Positions 1-8,396 of a stretch of 64,000 bases of DNA are shown piece by piece. A program made the position numbers and the translations under genes. The stretch's first letter is position 1, and the number at the start of each line of letters is the position of its first letter. Source of the stretch: Planotetraspora sp. A-T 1434 (lineage in GTDB: Bacteria > Actinomycetota > Actinomycetes > Streptosporangiales > Streptosporangiaceae); the NCBI RefSeq assembly GCF_025420585.1, contig NZ_JAOEGB010000004.1:248001-312000 (forward strand), given 5' to 3'. The notes under the pieces were generated by a model. It saw only the letters and a program-made list of their open reading frames with translations, ran no database searches and was not told where the DNA came from.

Positions 1-1
1 C

Positions 2-619
2 CGGCTGACCCCGACCGGCCGCCAGGTCGTGCTCGCCCACGAGCTGGTCCACGTGGCCACCGGAGCGGCGGTCACCGGCGACCTGCCGGCGTGGCTCGTG
101 GAGGGCTTCGCCGACTATGTGGGCTACCTCGGCAGCGGGCTCTCGGCGCGGACCGTCGCCGCCGAGCTCGCCGCCGAAGTCCGGGCCGGGGCCCTGCCGC
201 GCGAGCTGCCGGGGCGCGCGGACTTTCGGGCCGGGTCGGCACGGCTGGCGCAGGCGTACGAGGAGGCGTGGCTGGTCTGCCGGTACATCGCCGGGCGCTT
301 CGGCGAGCGGAAGCTGGTGAAGCTCTACCGCGCGGCCCTGCGTCACCAGGGCCAGGGCGACCAGGACCAAGGCGAGCAGGACCAAGGCGAGCAGGGCCAG
401 GGCGAGCAGGGCCAGGGCGAGCAGGGCCAGGGCGAGCAGGACCAGGGCGACCAGGGCCAGGGCGAGCAGGGCCAGGGCGACCAGGGCGACCGGGACCGCG
501 AGGGGATCGCCCCGGCCCTGTGGGAGACCCTGGGCATCACCCAGGCGGAGCTGACCCGAGACTGGCTGGCCTCCCTTCCTGAGCAGCTGGGCATCCCCAC
601 CGTCCCCTCTTCCCCCTGA
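2..619 (+). CDS. Zinc metalloprotease-like protein, 5' end cut off by the window
   Basis: The reading frame is open to the left edge, so only the C-terminal 205 residues or so are seen. Shortly after the edge comes HELVH, an HExxH zinc-protease motif, followed by a downstream WLVEGFADY segment whose Glu could be the third ligand, as in gluzincin-type peptidases. About 106 residues later the protein enters a run of nine Gln-Gly/Asp-Gln-Gly-Asp/Glu pentapeptides, then ends in a short helical tail (TLGITQAELTRDWLASL). The repeat lies between the protease fold and this tail and is probably a flexible linker. Its TGA stop is part of a TGATCATG element that opens the first repeat array. Substrate and export are unknown because the N-terminus is missing. 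Confidence 0.75.
   Translation, partial: RLTPTGRQVVLAHELVHVATGAAVTGDLPAWLVEGFADYVGYLGSGLSARTVAAELAAEVRAGALPRELPGRADFRAGSARLAQAYEEAWLVCRYIAGRFGERKLVKLYRAALRHQGQGDQDQGEQDQGEQGQGEQGQGEQGQGEQDQGDQGQGEQGQGDQGDRDREGIAPALWETLGITQAELTRDWLASLPEQLGIPTVPSSP
347..490 (+). repeat. 15-bp coding tandem repeat (Q-G-Q-G-E/D units)
   Basis: Nine units of 15 bp (347-481) plus a partial tenth encode a Gln/Gly/acidic pentapeptide repeat inside the metalloprotease gene. The unit is a multiple of three, so copy number can change without breaking the frame. Differences between units are mostly Gly/Asp and Asp/Glu swaps. Confidence 0.9.
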
Positions 620-883
620 TCATGTTGTGATCATGCACGGATTCCCGTTTCCGCCCCCTAACCAAGCCCATCCTCCATGCGTGATCATGCGCGGACTCCC
701 CGCTATCCCGCGAAAGCGGAACGGCCACCGCGCGGAGCTGCCACCATGCGGATTGCGACCTTGTCTTCGCATGATCACGCGAGCGAATGGCCCTGGCGGT
801 GCGGGACGCCGGGGAATCCGTGCATGATCACGCATGGAGGATGGGCCGGTCGCGGGCCGCGAGCGGGAATGTGTGCATGATCA
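617..883. repeat. Array A of the TGATCATGC element family
   Basis: Forward cores (TGATCATGC plus a TTCCC-like tail) start at 628 and 682, with a partial TGATCATG at 617 that includes the protease stop codon. Reverse cores (GCATGATCA) end at 777, 830 and 883. Spacing is 54, 53 and 53 bp. Segments 666-690 and 822-846 are a perfect 25-bp inverted repeat that includes one core each. No convincing gene lies in this stretch. The last reverse copy ends 18 bp before the pimB start codon. Confidence 0.9.
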
Positions 884-901
884 CGGGGAAGGGGTGCGGG
901 G

Positions 902-2071
902 ATGGGGAGGACGCTGATCGTCACGAATGACTTTCCGCCTCGGGCCGGGGGGATTCAGGCGTTCGTCCATGGGCTGGCCTCTCGGCGGCCGCCGGAATCC
1001 GTGACGGTCTACGCCCCCCGGTGGGAGGGATGCGAGTCCTTCGACGTGCGTCAGCCGTACGAAGTGGTGCGGCATCCCGGCACGCTCATGCTGCCCACGC
1101 GGCGGGTCGCCAGGACGGCGGCGGTGCTGGCGAGAGACTGCGACACCGTGGTCTTCGGCGCGGCTGCCCCGCTGGGCCTGCTCGCGCCGGCCGTACGGGC
1201 CGCCGGACCCAGCCGCGTCGTGATGCTGACCCACGGGCACGAGGCGTCCTGGGCGCGGCTCCCGCTCGCCCGTGGCCTGCTCCGCCGCATCGGCGAGGGA
1301 GCCGACGTCGTGACCTACCTCGGCGGCTACACGCGCCGCAGGCTCGCGCCGGTGATCCCCGAGTCCAAGCTCGTACGGCTGGCGCCCGGCGTGGACACCT
1401 CGGTGTTCCACCCCGGGGCGGGCGGCGACGACGTTCGCAAGTCGCTGGGCCTGGAGGGGCGGCCGGTGGTCGTCTGCGTCTCGCGGCTGGTGCTCCGCAA
1501 GGGCCAGGACATGCTGGTCCGCGCCTGGCCGGGGGTGCTCCGCCACGTCCCCGACGCGGCGCTGCTGCTGGTCGGCGGCGGCCCGTCCCGTCAGGCGCTC
1601 CAACGGGCGGCCGCACGGCACGGCGTGAAGGAGTCGGTCGTCTTCACCGGATCGGTGCCGTGGACCGCCCTGCCCGCCTACTACGACGCGGGCGACGTGT
1701 TCGCGATGCCGTGCCGCACCAGACTGGCCGGGCTGGATGTCGAGGGGCTCGGCATCGTCTATCTGGAGGCGTCGGCCACCGGCCTCCCCGTCGTGGCGGG
1801 CTCCTCCGGTGGCGCCCCCGACGCCGTACGGCACGGCGAGACCGGCCTGGTGGTCGACGGCACGTCGCCCGCCGGGATCGCCCGTGCTCTGGTGGAGTTG
1901 CTGGCCGATCCGGCCCGCGCCCGCGCGATGGGGGAGCGGGGCCGGGCCTGGATCGAGGAGGAGTGGGGCTGGGACCGGGTCGCCGCCCGGTTCGCCCGCC
2001 TTCTTACGGCAACGCCCACTACGGGAACTACGGGAACTACGGGAACGGGGTCGGCGGCGGAACGTCGGTGA
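902..2071 (+). CDS. pimB: PimB-type GDP-mannose-dependent glycosyltransferase (GT4)
   Basis: This is a GT-B fold glycosyltransferase that most resembles mycobacterial PimB, which transfers the second mannose to phosphatidyl-inositol monomannoside on the cytoplasmic side of the membrane. The N-terminus has the typical TNDFPPRAGGIQ segment. Residues about 195-205 carry the VSRLVLRKGQD donor-site motif, and MPCR...GLDVEGLGIVYLEA holds the GT4 EX7E region. At 389 residues it has full family length. Its ATG follows a GGGGAAGGGG purine stretch. The last 15 or so residues are a Thr/Gly-rich tail from a 9-bp ACTACGGGA repeat, and the 3' end overlaps the convergent alpha-galactosidase gene by 35 bp. 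The call rests on motif resemblance from memory, not on a search. Confidence 0.88.
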   Translation: MGRTLIVTNDFPPRAGGIQAFVHGLASRRPPESVTVYAPRWEGCESFDVRQPYEVVRHPGTLMLPTRRVARTAAVLARDCDTVVFGAAAPLGLLAPAVRAAGPSRVVMLTHGHEASWARLPLARGLLRRIGEGADVVTYLGGYTRRRLAPVIPESKLVRLAPGVDTSVFHPGAGGDDVRKSLGLEGRPVVVCVSRLVLRKGQDMLVRAWPGVLRHVPDAALLLVGGGPSRQALQRAAARHGVKESVVFTGSVPWTALPAYYDAGDVFAMPCRTRLAGLDVEGLGIVYLEASATGLPVVAGSSGGAPDAVRHGETGLVVDGTSPAGIARALVELLADPARARAMGERGRAWIEEEWGWDRVAARFARLLTATPTTGTTGTTGTGSAAERR

Positions 2072-3368
2072 GGAGCCGTCGCGTGGTCTCCATGCCCCAG
2101 TCGTCGAGCGAGGCGATCCGGTCGGACGAGACCCGCAGGCCGCCGTAGCGCTCGATCACCTCGGCCCAGTCCTCCCGGCGCTCGACCTCCGGGCGCACGA
2201 TCAGGCAGTCCGGATCGTTGACCCAGAACCGGCCGTGCTGCCAGGCCCGGCCGATGGTGGACAGCGCCGCGCCGAGCTGGCCGGGCAGGGCGGGGTCGCC
2301 GTACCACGGCTCGTACTTCGGGGCGGTGTCGGCGGAGACCCGCATCGCGTCGAACAGGCCGACGCTCGGCAGGATGGGCGCGCCGCATCCCAGCAGGTAC
2401 GACTCCGTCCCGATGGCCTCCCTGATCACCCGCAGCCCCTCGCGGTACGCCTCGAGCGGGCCGGCTCCCGAGTGCCGCGGCCCGTCGAGCGCCCCCGCGT
2501 AGAGGAAGTCGATCTTGAAGTAGTCGAAACCGGCGTCGCGGAGCATGCCGAACGTCTCGCGCAGGTAGGCCGCGGCCCCCGGGTGGGTGGCGTCGAGCGC
2601 GGAAAGGTCCTGGTCCCAGTTGTGCCCCGCGTCGGCGGGCTCCCCGGCGGTGTGGCCGATCAGCCATTCGGGGTGGTCGCGGACGACGGCGCTGTGCGAC
2701 CCGGCGAGGAACGGCGCGACCCAGATCCCGGCGCGCAGGCCCGCCTCCTTGATCCGCTTGGTCAGCGCCTCCAGGGAGGCGAACCGGTCGGACAGGTCCA
2801 GCCAGTCGCCGATCTCGGCCTCCCAGCCGTCGTCGATCTGCAGCACGTCGACGGGCAGCTCCGCGTCGGTGATCGCCCGCAGGTTCTCGTCGATGTCGGC
2901 TTCGGTGACGTTCTCGAAATAGTGGTACCAGGAGCACCATGCCGTGGGCCCGGGCCGGATCGGCCCGTTCCCCGCCCGTACGGCGAAGCCGTCCGCCCAG
3001 GTGGCCAGGGCCTGGTACATCGTCCCGGCATGCGTCTGGACGTCCACCGGCCCGTCGGCGCTGATGGTGAGCCGGTCGCCGGACAGCTCCGCCCGGATGG
3101 AGGCGACGCTCGTGATGCCGTCGGCGCAGCCGTACACCACCGTGGAGCCGTCGCCGAGCTCGACGGCGAGCAGGCCCTCGCCCTGGAAGCCCAGCTCCGG
3201 GCCGGGCATCCCGGGCCGGTAGCTCATGGTCTGCGTCACCGGCTTGACCGGCCGCAGGCCGGAGCCGGTCACGGGGTAGTCCGTCGAGGGGCCCCACGAC
3301 TGCCAGCCGTGCTCGTAGACCCGCGTCCTGGCCGGGTCGACGGTAAGGACCTCGATTTGTTCGTACAC
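2037..3368 (-). CDS. Alpha-galactosidase, glycoside hydrolase family 36/clan D type
   Basis: The protein is predicted to remove terminal alpha-galactosyl residues from oligosaccharides. It shows clan GH-D signatures: WCSWYHYF (about 144-151), QIDDGW (177-182), YFKIDF with the likely nucleophile Asp287, and RVSADTAP with the likely acid/base Asp347. At 443 residues it is shorter than most GH36 enzymes (about 700) but keeps an N-terminal beta-domain with EHGWQSWG before the barrel. There is no signal peptide, so it acts in the cytoplasm on imported sugars. It is the last gene of the binding protein-ATPase-permease operon, 19 bp after the permease. Beta-L-arabinopyranosidase activity, known in clan D, is an alternative. 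Confidence 0.85.
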   Translation of the reverse strand: MYEQIEVLTVDPARTRVYEHGWQSWGPSTDYPVTGSGLRPVKPVTQTMSYRPGMPGPELGFQGEGLLAVELGDGSTVVYGCADGITSVASIRAELSGDRLTISADGPVDVQTHAGTMYQALATWADGFAVRAGNGPIRPGPTAWCSWYHYFENVTEADIDENLRAITDAELPVDVLQIDDGWEAEIGDWLDLSDRFASLEALTKRIKEAGLRAGIWVAPFLAGSHSAVVRDHPEWLIGHTAGEPADAGHNWDQDLSALDATHPGAAAYLRETFGMLRDAGFDYFKIDFLYAGALDGPRHSGAGPLEAYREGLRVIREAIGTESYLLGCGAPILPSVGLFDAMRVSADTAPKYEPWYGDPALPGQLGAALSTIGRAWQHGRFWVNDPDCLIVRPEVERREDWAEVIERYGGLRVSSDRIASLDDWGMETTRRLLTDVPPPTPFP

Positions 3369-3387
3369 GATCCCTCCTCAGAGATCC

Positions 3388-4416
3388 TCAGGTCGGCAGC
3401 CCGACGGCGCGTTCGCCGCTCCGCCGCTGCTGGATGACGACCGCGATGACGAGCAGCGCCCCCTGGGCGACGTTCTGCCAGAAGGTGCTGATGTTGTTCA
3501 GGGTCAGGCCGTTCTCCAGGGCGCCGAGCAGGACCATCGCGAGCAGCGTGCCGCCGACGCCGCCCTTGCCTCCGGCGAGCGCGCAGCCGCCCAGCGCGGC
3601 GGCGGTGATGGCCTTCAGCTCCAGGCCCGAGCTGCCCGAGGTGGGGTGGCCGAAGCCGGTCCGCGCCGTGAGGATGATGCCGGCGATCGCGGAGACGACC
3701 CCGGCCAGCGCGTAGACCGCGATGAGGTACTTGTTGATGTTGATCCCGGCGAGGCGGGCGGCGGTGTCGTTGCCGCCGATGGCGTAGATGTTCCGTCCGA
3801 TGTCGGTGTACTTCAGCAGGAGGTGGATGGCGAGCGCCACGGCTGCGAGGATCCACATCAGCGTCGGCAGGCCGAGCAGGGAGCCCCGGGAGATGAAGAT
3901 CCACAGGTCGTCGCCGAGCACGAAGCCCATGGCCGCCCCGTTGGACAGTAGCTGGGCGAACCCGCGGTAGGCCGCCAGCGTCGCCAGGGTCGCGATGACC
4001 GGGTTGACCCGGCCGTAGACGATGATGACGCCGTTGACGAGCCCGAGGACGAGCCCGACGACGATCGCCAGACCCATGCTGGCCAGCGCGTTCTGCGTCG
4101 CGGTGAACGCCATCGCGCTCACGACCGACGCGACGCCGGTGGCCGAGCCGACCGAGATGTCGAGCGCCCCGCAGATGATGACCACGGTCTGGACGACGGC
4201 CAGCAGTCCGGCGATGGTGACGGCGTCGGCGATCACGCGGATGTTGGCCCAGGCCAGGTAGCCGGGGTTGATCACGCCGAAGACCACCACGACCAGCACG
4301 ATCGCCAGCACGAGGATCAGGTTCTGCGCCCCGACGGCGCCGATCAGGTCGCCCAGGCGGCGGCGGGACTCCGGGGCCTGCTCGCCGGGCCCCGCTTGCA
4401 CGGAGGTGGTGGTCAC
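3388..4416 (-). CDS. Sugar ABC transporter permease (RbsC/AraH type)
   Basis: This 342-residue membrane protein belongs to the BPD_transp_2 family, which forms the channel of ribose/arabinose/galactose-type ABC importers. Eight to ten hydrophobic helices are visible, and the family motif ALDISVGS appears after the third helix. It starts at GTG 4416, which overlaps the ATPase stop codon as GTGA. A longer upstream in-frame reading is rejected because it runs inside the ATPase gene. An internal segment rich in Gly (GGCALAGGKGGVGG) is typical of the family near the C-terminus. It should pair as a homodimer with the double ATPase encoded just before it. Confidence 0.92.
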   Translation of the reverse strand: MTTTSVQAGPGEQAPESRRRLGDLIGAVGAQNLILVLAIVLVVVVFGVINPGYLAWANIRVIADAVTIAGLLAVVQTVVIICGALDISVGSATGVASVVSAMAFTATQNALASMGLAIVVGLVLGLVNGVIIVYGRVNPVIATLATLAAYRGFAQLLSNGAAMGFVLGDDLWIFISRGSLLGLPTLMWILAAVALAIHLLLKYTDIGRNIYAIGGNDTAARLAGININKYLIAVYALAGVVSAIAGIILTARTGFGHPTSGSSGLELKAITAAALGGCALAGGKGGVGGTLLAMVLLGALENGLTLNNISTFWQNVAQGALLVIAVVIQQRRSGERAVGLPT

Positions 4417-6077
4417 TGCGCTTCTCCAGAATTCGTCGCTTGGGTGGTGGCCGCTCCGGAGACCGCAGCGGTGAGGTCGTCGACCATGGCGAGGGCGAGG
4501 ATCGCCTCCTCGGAGGCCTCCTCGCGGGACAGCTCCCCGGTGATCCGCCCGTTCTGCATCACCACGATGCGGTCGGCGAGGCCGAGCACCTCGGGCAGTT
4601 CGGATGAGATGACGAGGACCGCCACGCCCGTGCGGGCCAGGTCGGCGATGATGTGGTAGATCTCGGCCTTGGCGCCGACGTCGATGCCGCGGGTCGGCTC
4701 GTCGAGGATCAGCACCTTCGGCCGCCGGGCCAGCCATCTGGCCAGCACGACCTTCTGCTGGTTCCCGCCCGAGAGCTTCCGGACCTCGTGCTCGATGGAC
4801 GGCGTGCGCACGCGGAGCCGCTCGACGTACTCCTGGGCGACGCGGCGCTCCTCGCCCCGCCGTACGAACCGGAACCGGCGGAGCCGGTCGAGCACGGCGA
4901 GCGTCGTGTTGTCGCGCACGCTCCGGGACAGGAAGAGGGCCTGCGCCTTGCGCTCCTCCGGCGCGTAGCCGATGCCGGCCCGGACCGCGTCCTGCGGCTG
5001 GCGGAGGCGCAGCGGCCTCCCCTCGACCAGCACCTGGCCGTCGCGGATCGGCAGGTCGCCCACCAGGGCGCCCGCCAGCTCGGACCGCCCGGCGCCGACC
5101 AGCCCGGCGAGCGCGACGACCTCGCCCGCCCGCACCTGGAGGCTGATGTCGCGGACGTCGTCGGTGGTCACGTCGCGCACGTCGAGCACGACCTCGTCGG
5201 CGGTCGCGGCCTGCTCGCGGGCGAACATGGCCGACAGGTCGCGGCCGACCATCATCCGGACCAGCTCACCCTCGCCGGTCTCCGCCACCGGCCGAACGCC
5301 CACCAGCGCGCCGTCGCGGAGCACGGCGATGCGGTCGGCGAGCCGGAAGATCTCCTGGAGCCGGTGCGACACGTAGACGATGGCGAGCCCCTGCTCGCGA
5401 AGCCGCCTGATCAGCCCGAACAGCGCGTCCACCTCGTGCTCGCCGAGGGAGGAGGTCGGCTCGTCGAAGGCGATGACCTTGGCCTCGGTCGTCATGGCGC
5501 GGAGGATCTCCACGAGCTGCCGCTGGGCGGCCGTCAGCGACGACCCCAGCGCGTCCGGGTCCAGCGCGCGCTCGAAGCCGAGCCGCACGAGGTCGTCGCG
5601 CATCCGCTCGCGCAGGGCCGTACGGTCGAGGACCCGCCGGGTGAGCAGGCCGGAACGGCGGGGGAGCGACCCGGCGTAGACGTTCTCCGCGACCGACACG
5701 TGCGGGATGATCTCCGGCTCCTGGGCGATCACCCGGATGCCGAGACGGCGGGCGTCGGCGGGCGTGTGGAGGTCGACGGGCTCGCCGCCGAGGGTGATCC
5801 GGCCCTCGTCGGGGATGTAGTCACCGTTGATGATCTTGATGAGCGTGGACTTGCCCGCGCCGTTCTCGCCCATCAGCGCGGTCACCTGGCCGGCGGGGAA
5901 GTCGAGCGTCACGTCGCGGAGCGCCCGGACCCCGGCGAAGCGCTTGGAGATGCCCTCGGCCCGTAAGCCGGTGTCCGGTCGTGCCCCCGGCTCGGCATCC
6001 GGGCGATGGTTCTTTTCGCCGGCCCTCGGGTCGGCCCCCTGTTCCTGCTTGGCCGCGGCGTCGGCTGGCTCTGTCAT
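4413..6077 (-). CDS. Sugar ABC transporter double ATP-binding protein (RbsA/AraG/MglA type)
   Basis: The 554-residue protein carries two fused ABC domains. The first has Walker A GENGAGKST at 70-78 and Walker B IAFDEPTS. Its signature is degenerate (LTAAQRQ). The second has a degenerate P-loop (GLVGAGRSE) but a perfect LSGGNQQK signature and LILDEPTRGID, the usual asymmetry of this family. About 35 hydrophilic N-terminal residues precede the first domain, so the true start could be downstream. It energises uptake through the permease that overlaps its 3' end. A strong hairpin separates it from the binding-protein gene upstream. Confidence 0.93.
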   Translation of the reverse strand: MTEPADAAAKQEQGADPRAGEKNHRPDAEPGARPDTGLRAEGISKRFAGVRALRDVTLDFPAGQVTALMGENGAGKSTLIKIINGDYIPDEGRITLGGEPVDLHTPADARRLGIRVIAQEPEIIPHVSVAENVYAGSLPRRSGLLTRRVLDRTALRERMRDDLVRLGFERALDPDALGSSLTAAQRQLVEILRAMTTEAKVIAFDEPTSSLGEHEVDALFGLIRRLREQGLAIVYVSHRLQEIFRLADRIAVLRDGALVGVRPVAETGEGELVRMMVGRDLSAMFAREQAATADEVVLDVRDVTTDDVRDISLQVRAGEVVALAGLVGAGRSELAGALVGDLPIRDGQVLVEGRPLRLRQPQDAVRAGIGYAPEERKAQALFLSRSVRDNTTLAVLDRLRRFRFVRRGEERRVAQEYVERLRVRTPSIEHEVRKLSGGNQQKVVLARWLARRPKVLILDEPTRGIDVGAKAEIYHIIADLARTGVAVLVISSELPEVLGLADRIVVMQNGRITGELSREEASEEAILALAMVDDLTAAVSGAATTQATNSGEAQ

Positions 6078-6097
6078 CGGCCCCTTCTCACATTGGT

Positions 6098-6137
6098 GTA
6101 CGGCTTGCGCGAGGGGTTCTCCTCGCGCAAGCCGTAC
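6098..6137 (-). terminator. 17-bp perfect hairpin between binding protein and ATPase genes
   Basis: Arms 6098-6114 and 6121-6137 pair without mismatch around a 6-nt loop. The hairpin lies inside the operon, 29 nt after the binding-protein stop. It has no clear T-tract, so it may act as a partial terminator or a 3' stabiliser that raises binding-protein mRNA above that of the ATPase and permease. Confidence 0.8.
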
Positions 6138-6165
6138 GGCTTTCCCTCACCACCACAGGGTCAGG

Positions 6166-7209
6166 TCAGGCGCTGCACTTCACGCCCTCGGCCTGCCAGT
6201 TCGAGGCGTCGACCATCTTGGTGGGGGCGAACGCCTCCGGGGGCATCGCGGTGCCGCTCTTGATGTTGTCGTACATCGTCTGCACGGCCAGCTTGCCGAC
6301 CTCGTAGCCGTTGATGAACAGGGCGGCCTTCATGCCGGTCGGCTTGCCGCTGTTCCAGTCCTTGCAGGCGAGGTAGGCGCCGAGACCGACTCCGATGATG
6401 TTGTCGGGCTTGATGCCGGCGTTCTGCATGGCGGTCACGCCGCCGCTGACGTTCTCGTCGTTGCAGCCGACGATCACCCAGTGCTTGACGCCGCTGTTGC
6501 CCTGGACGGTCGCGGCGACCTTGTCCTGCGCGCCGGACGGGGTGTTGTCGGTGCCGACCTCGATGACCTTGACGCCGGAGACGCCGGCGGCCTGCTCGAA
6601 CGCCGGGACGGCGGCCTTGACGCGGTCGGTGCAGACCGTCACGTCCTGCTGCCAGGCGGTGATGATAGCCGTGTCCTCGGGCTTCCAGCCGGCCTTCTTG
6701 AACTCCTCGCCGGCCCGCTGGCCGACCTGCTCGCCCATCTGCGTCCCGCTGAAGCCGACGCGCGGCACGAGCTTGTCCTTGGTGCACTTCGACGGGTCGG
6801 GGCCGTCGACGCAGACCTGGTCGTCGGAGGTGAGCAGCGGGGTGTTCGCCTCCTTGGCCAGCTGCACGATCTGCGGGCCCACCGCCGGCGCCGGGACCAC
6901 GATGATGATGCCGCCGACCTTCTGGCCGAGCGCCGCCTGGGTCTCGCTGACCGCCTTGTTGGTGTCCTCGCCCAGGTTGACGACCTTGAGGTCGACGCCG
7001 AGCTCCTTTGCCTTGTCGGCCGCGCCCTGGGCCTCGCCGACGAAGTATTCCTGGTCTCCCTGCTTCTGCAGGTAGGCGATGGAAATCTTGCCCTGCGCCG
7101 CGGGCTTGCTCTGCGTCGCCTGGGTCTCCTCCTTGCCCGACGAGCAGGCAGCGAGACCGAGGGTGAGCAGAACCGCCATCGCGGCGAGCCTTCCAGGTGC
7201 CAGGTTCAT
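6166..7209 (-). CDS. AraF-like sugar-binding lipoprotein of an ABC importer
   Basis: A 347-residue periplasmic-binding-protein fold (Peripla_BP_4). The signal peptide ends in LAAC with the lipid-anchor Cys at residue 22, so it sits on the outer face of the membrane. The segment VKHWVIVGCNDENVSGGV and the following IIGVGLGAY resemble E. coli AraF more than RbsB. AraF binds L-arabinose and also D-galactose. With a GH36 enzyme in the same operon, galactose or an arabinopyranose released from plant polymers is a reasonable ligand, but this is inference. It is the first gene of the operon, opposite the DeoR regulator. Confidence 0.88.
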   Translation of the reverse strand: MNLAPGRLAAMAVLLTLGLAACSSGKEETQATQSKPAAQGKISIAYLQKQGDQEYFVGEAQGAADKAKELGVDLKVVNLGEDTNKAVSETQAALGQKVGGIIIVVPAPAVGPQIVQLAKEANTPLLTSDDQVCVDGPDPSKCTKDKLVPRVGFSGTQMGEQVGQRAGEEFKKAGWKPEDTAIITAWQQDVTVCTDRVKAAVPAFEQAAGVSGVKVIEVGTDNTPSGAQDKVAATVQGNSGVKHWVIVGCNDENVSGGVTAMQNAGIKPDNIIGVGLGAYLACKDWNSGKPTGMKAALFINGYEVGKLAVQTMYDNIKSGTAMPPEAFAPTKMVDASNWQAEGVKCSA

Positions 7210-7387
7210 GGCAACCCGCTCCTCTCAGCGACCCCGAATGTAAAGAACATTTCCTAATGCAGAAGGGACCATATTCCGCCACATTCCCGCAAGACCACTC
7301 ATGGTCACAAGTCCATTTCGACAGTTTTCCACACAAGAGCCCTGGGATCCCGATGGGTGCTGTGTCATTATGCGTGCGAACGTGTTG

Positions 7388-7409
7388 GATGCGACCTTGA
7401 TGCGACCTT
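7388..7409. promoter_or_regulatory. Adjacent 11-bp direct repeat, possible DeoR operator
   Basis: GATGCGACCTT occurs twice head to tail (7388-7398 and 7399-7409) in the divergent promoter region, 24 bp before the deoR-type start. DeoR-family repressors often bind short direct repeats near their own gene. Binding is not shown by the sequence. Confidence 0.4.
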
Positions 7410-7433
7410 CCTGACGACTTGCAAGGAGGCGGG

Positions 7434-8210
7434 ATGCTGGCCCCTCAGCGGCAGCAGGCGATCCTGGACCTCGTCCGCGCCAACGGCGCGGTGCGGGTGG
7501 GCGACCTCGTCCGCGAGTTCGGCGTCTCCGACATGACGATCCGGCGTGACCTGGAGGTCCTGGCGGATCGCGGTCTCGTCGCCAAGGTGCACGGCGGGGC
7601 TACGGCCATGAGTTCGGGGTCCACGGAGGAGCCCGGGTTCGCGGCCAAGTCGGTCCAGCAGCGCGCCGAGAAGGAGGCGATCGCCCGGGCCGCGGCCGCC
7701 ATGGTCGGTCCCGGTACGGCTGTCGCCCTCTCGGCGGGCACCACCACCTGGACCCTGGCCCACCACCTCATCGACACGCCGGGCCTCACGGTGGTGACCA
7801 ACTCGGTGCGGGTGGCCGAGGTCTTCTACCGTTCGGGGCGGAAGGACCAGACCGTCGTGCTGACCGGAGGCATCCGCACGCCGTCCGACGCGCTGGTCGG
7901 GCCGGTGGCCGTGGCCGCGATCCGGCTGCTCAACGTCGACATCCTGCTGCTCGGGGTGCACGGCATGAGCACGCACGCGGGGTTCACCACGCCGAACCTC
8001 ATGGAGGCCGAGACCGACAGGGCCCTCGTCGGGGCCGCCAGGCGGCTGGTCGTGCTCGCCGACCACACCAAGTGGGGCACCATCGGGATCAGCACGATCG
8101 CGCACCTGGACGAGGCCGACGTCCTCATCACCGACGCCGGGCTCGACGAGCCGGCCCAGCGGACGCTGGGAGAGCAGGTCGGCGAGCTCATCACCGTCGA
8201 GGGCGAGTAG
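7434..8210 (+). CDS. DeoR-family transcriptional regulator of the sugar operon
   Basis: A 258-residue protein with the classic layout: an N-terminal winged HTH (LVREFGVSDMTIRRDLEVL, about residues 27-45) and a C-terminal sugar-phosphate sensor domain with GTTTWTLAHHL and the late LADHTKWG motif. These repressors respond to a phosphorylated sugar made from the transported substrate. The ATG at 7434 is chosen because it follows AAGGAGG and matches the usual MLAPQRQ start. An upstream TTG at 7419 is less likely. It is divergent from the AraF-like/alpha-galactosidase operon, 224 bp away, and probably represses it. Confidence 0.9.
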   Translation: MLAPQRQQAILDLVRANGAVRVGDLVREFGVSDMTIRRDLEVLADRGLVAKVHGGATAMSSGSTEEPGFAAKSVQQRAEKEAIARAAAAMVGPGTAVALSAGTTTWTLAHHLIDTPGLTVVTNSVRVAEVFYRSGRKDQTVVLTGGIRTPSDALVGPVAVAAIRLLNVDILLLGVHGMSTHAGFTTPNLMEAETDRALVGAARRLVVLADHTKWGTIGISTIAHLDEADVLITDAGLDEPAQRTLGEQVGELITVEGE

Positions 8211-8396
8211 CGGGGTCATCTCCCGGCCCTCGGTCGACACAGCAGATTTCTATCATCCGACCTCTCGGCCGTGAAAGAGCCGTCCCGGGCCACATCGGCG
8301 CTCGCCGGCCCAGTCAAGCTCCGATGAATGTTCACGGTAATGATCCACATTAGCGATGTCGCGCCATAGGATTCCCTCGAACGGGGAGGCGAGGAC

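Noticed and set aside
627-880. Small proteins reading through the repeat arrays (MIMHGFP- or CDHAR-type frames)
   Set aside because: The 53-bp period changes frame at each unit, so no consistent protein repeat results, and codon bias is absent.
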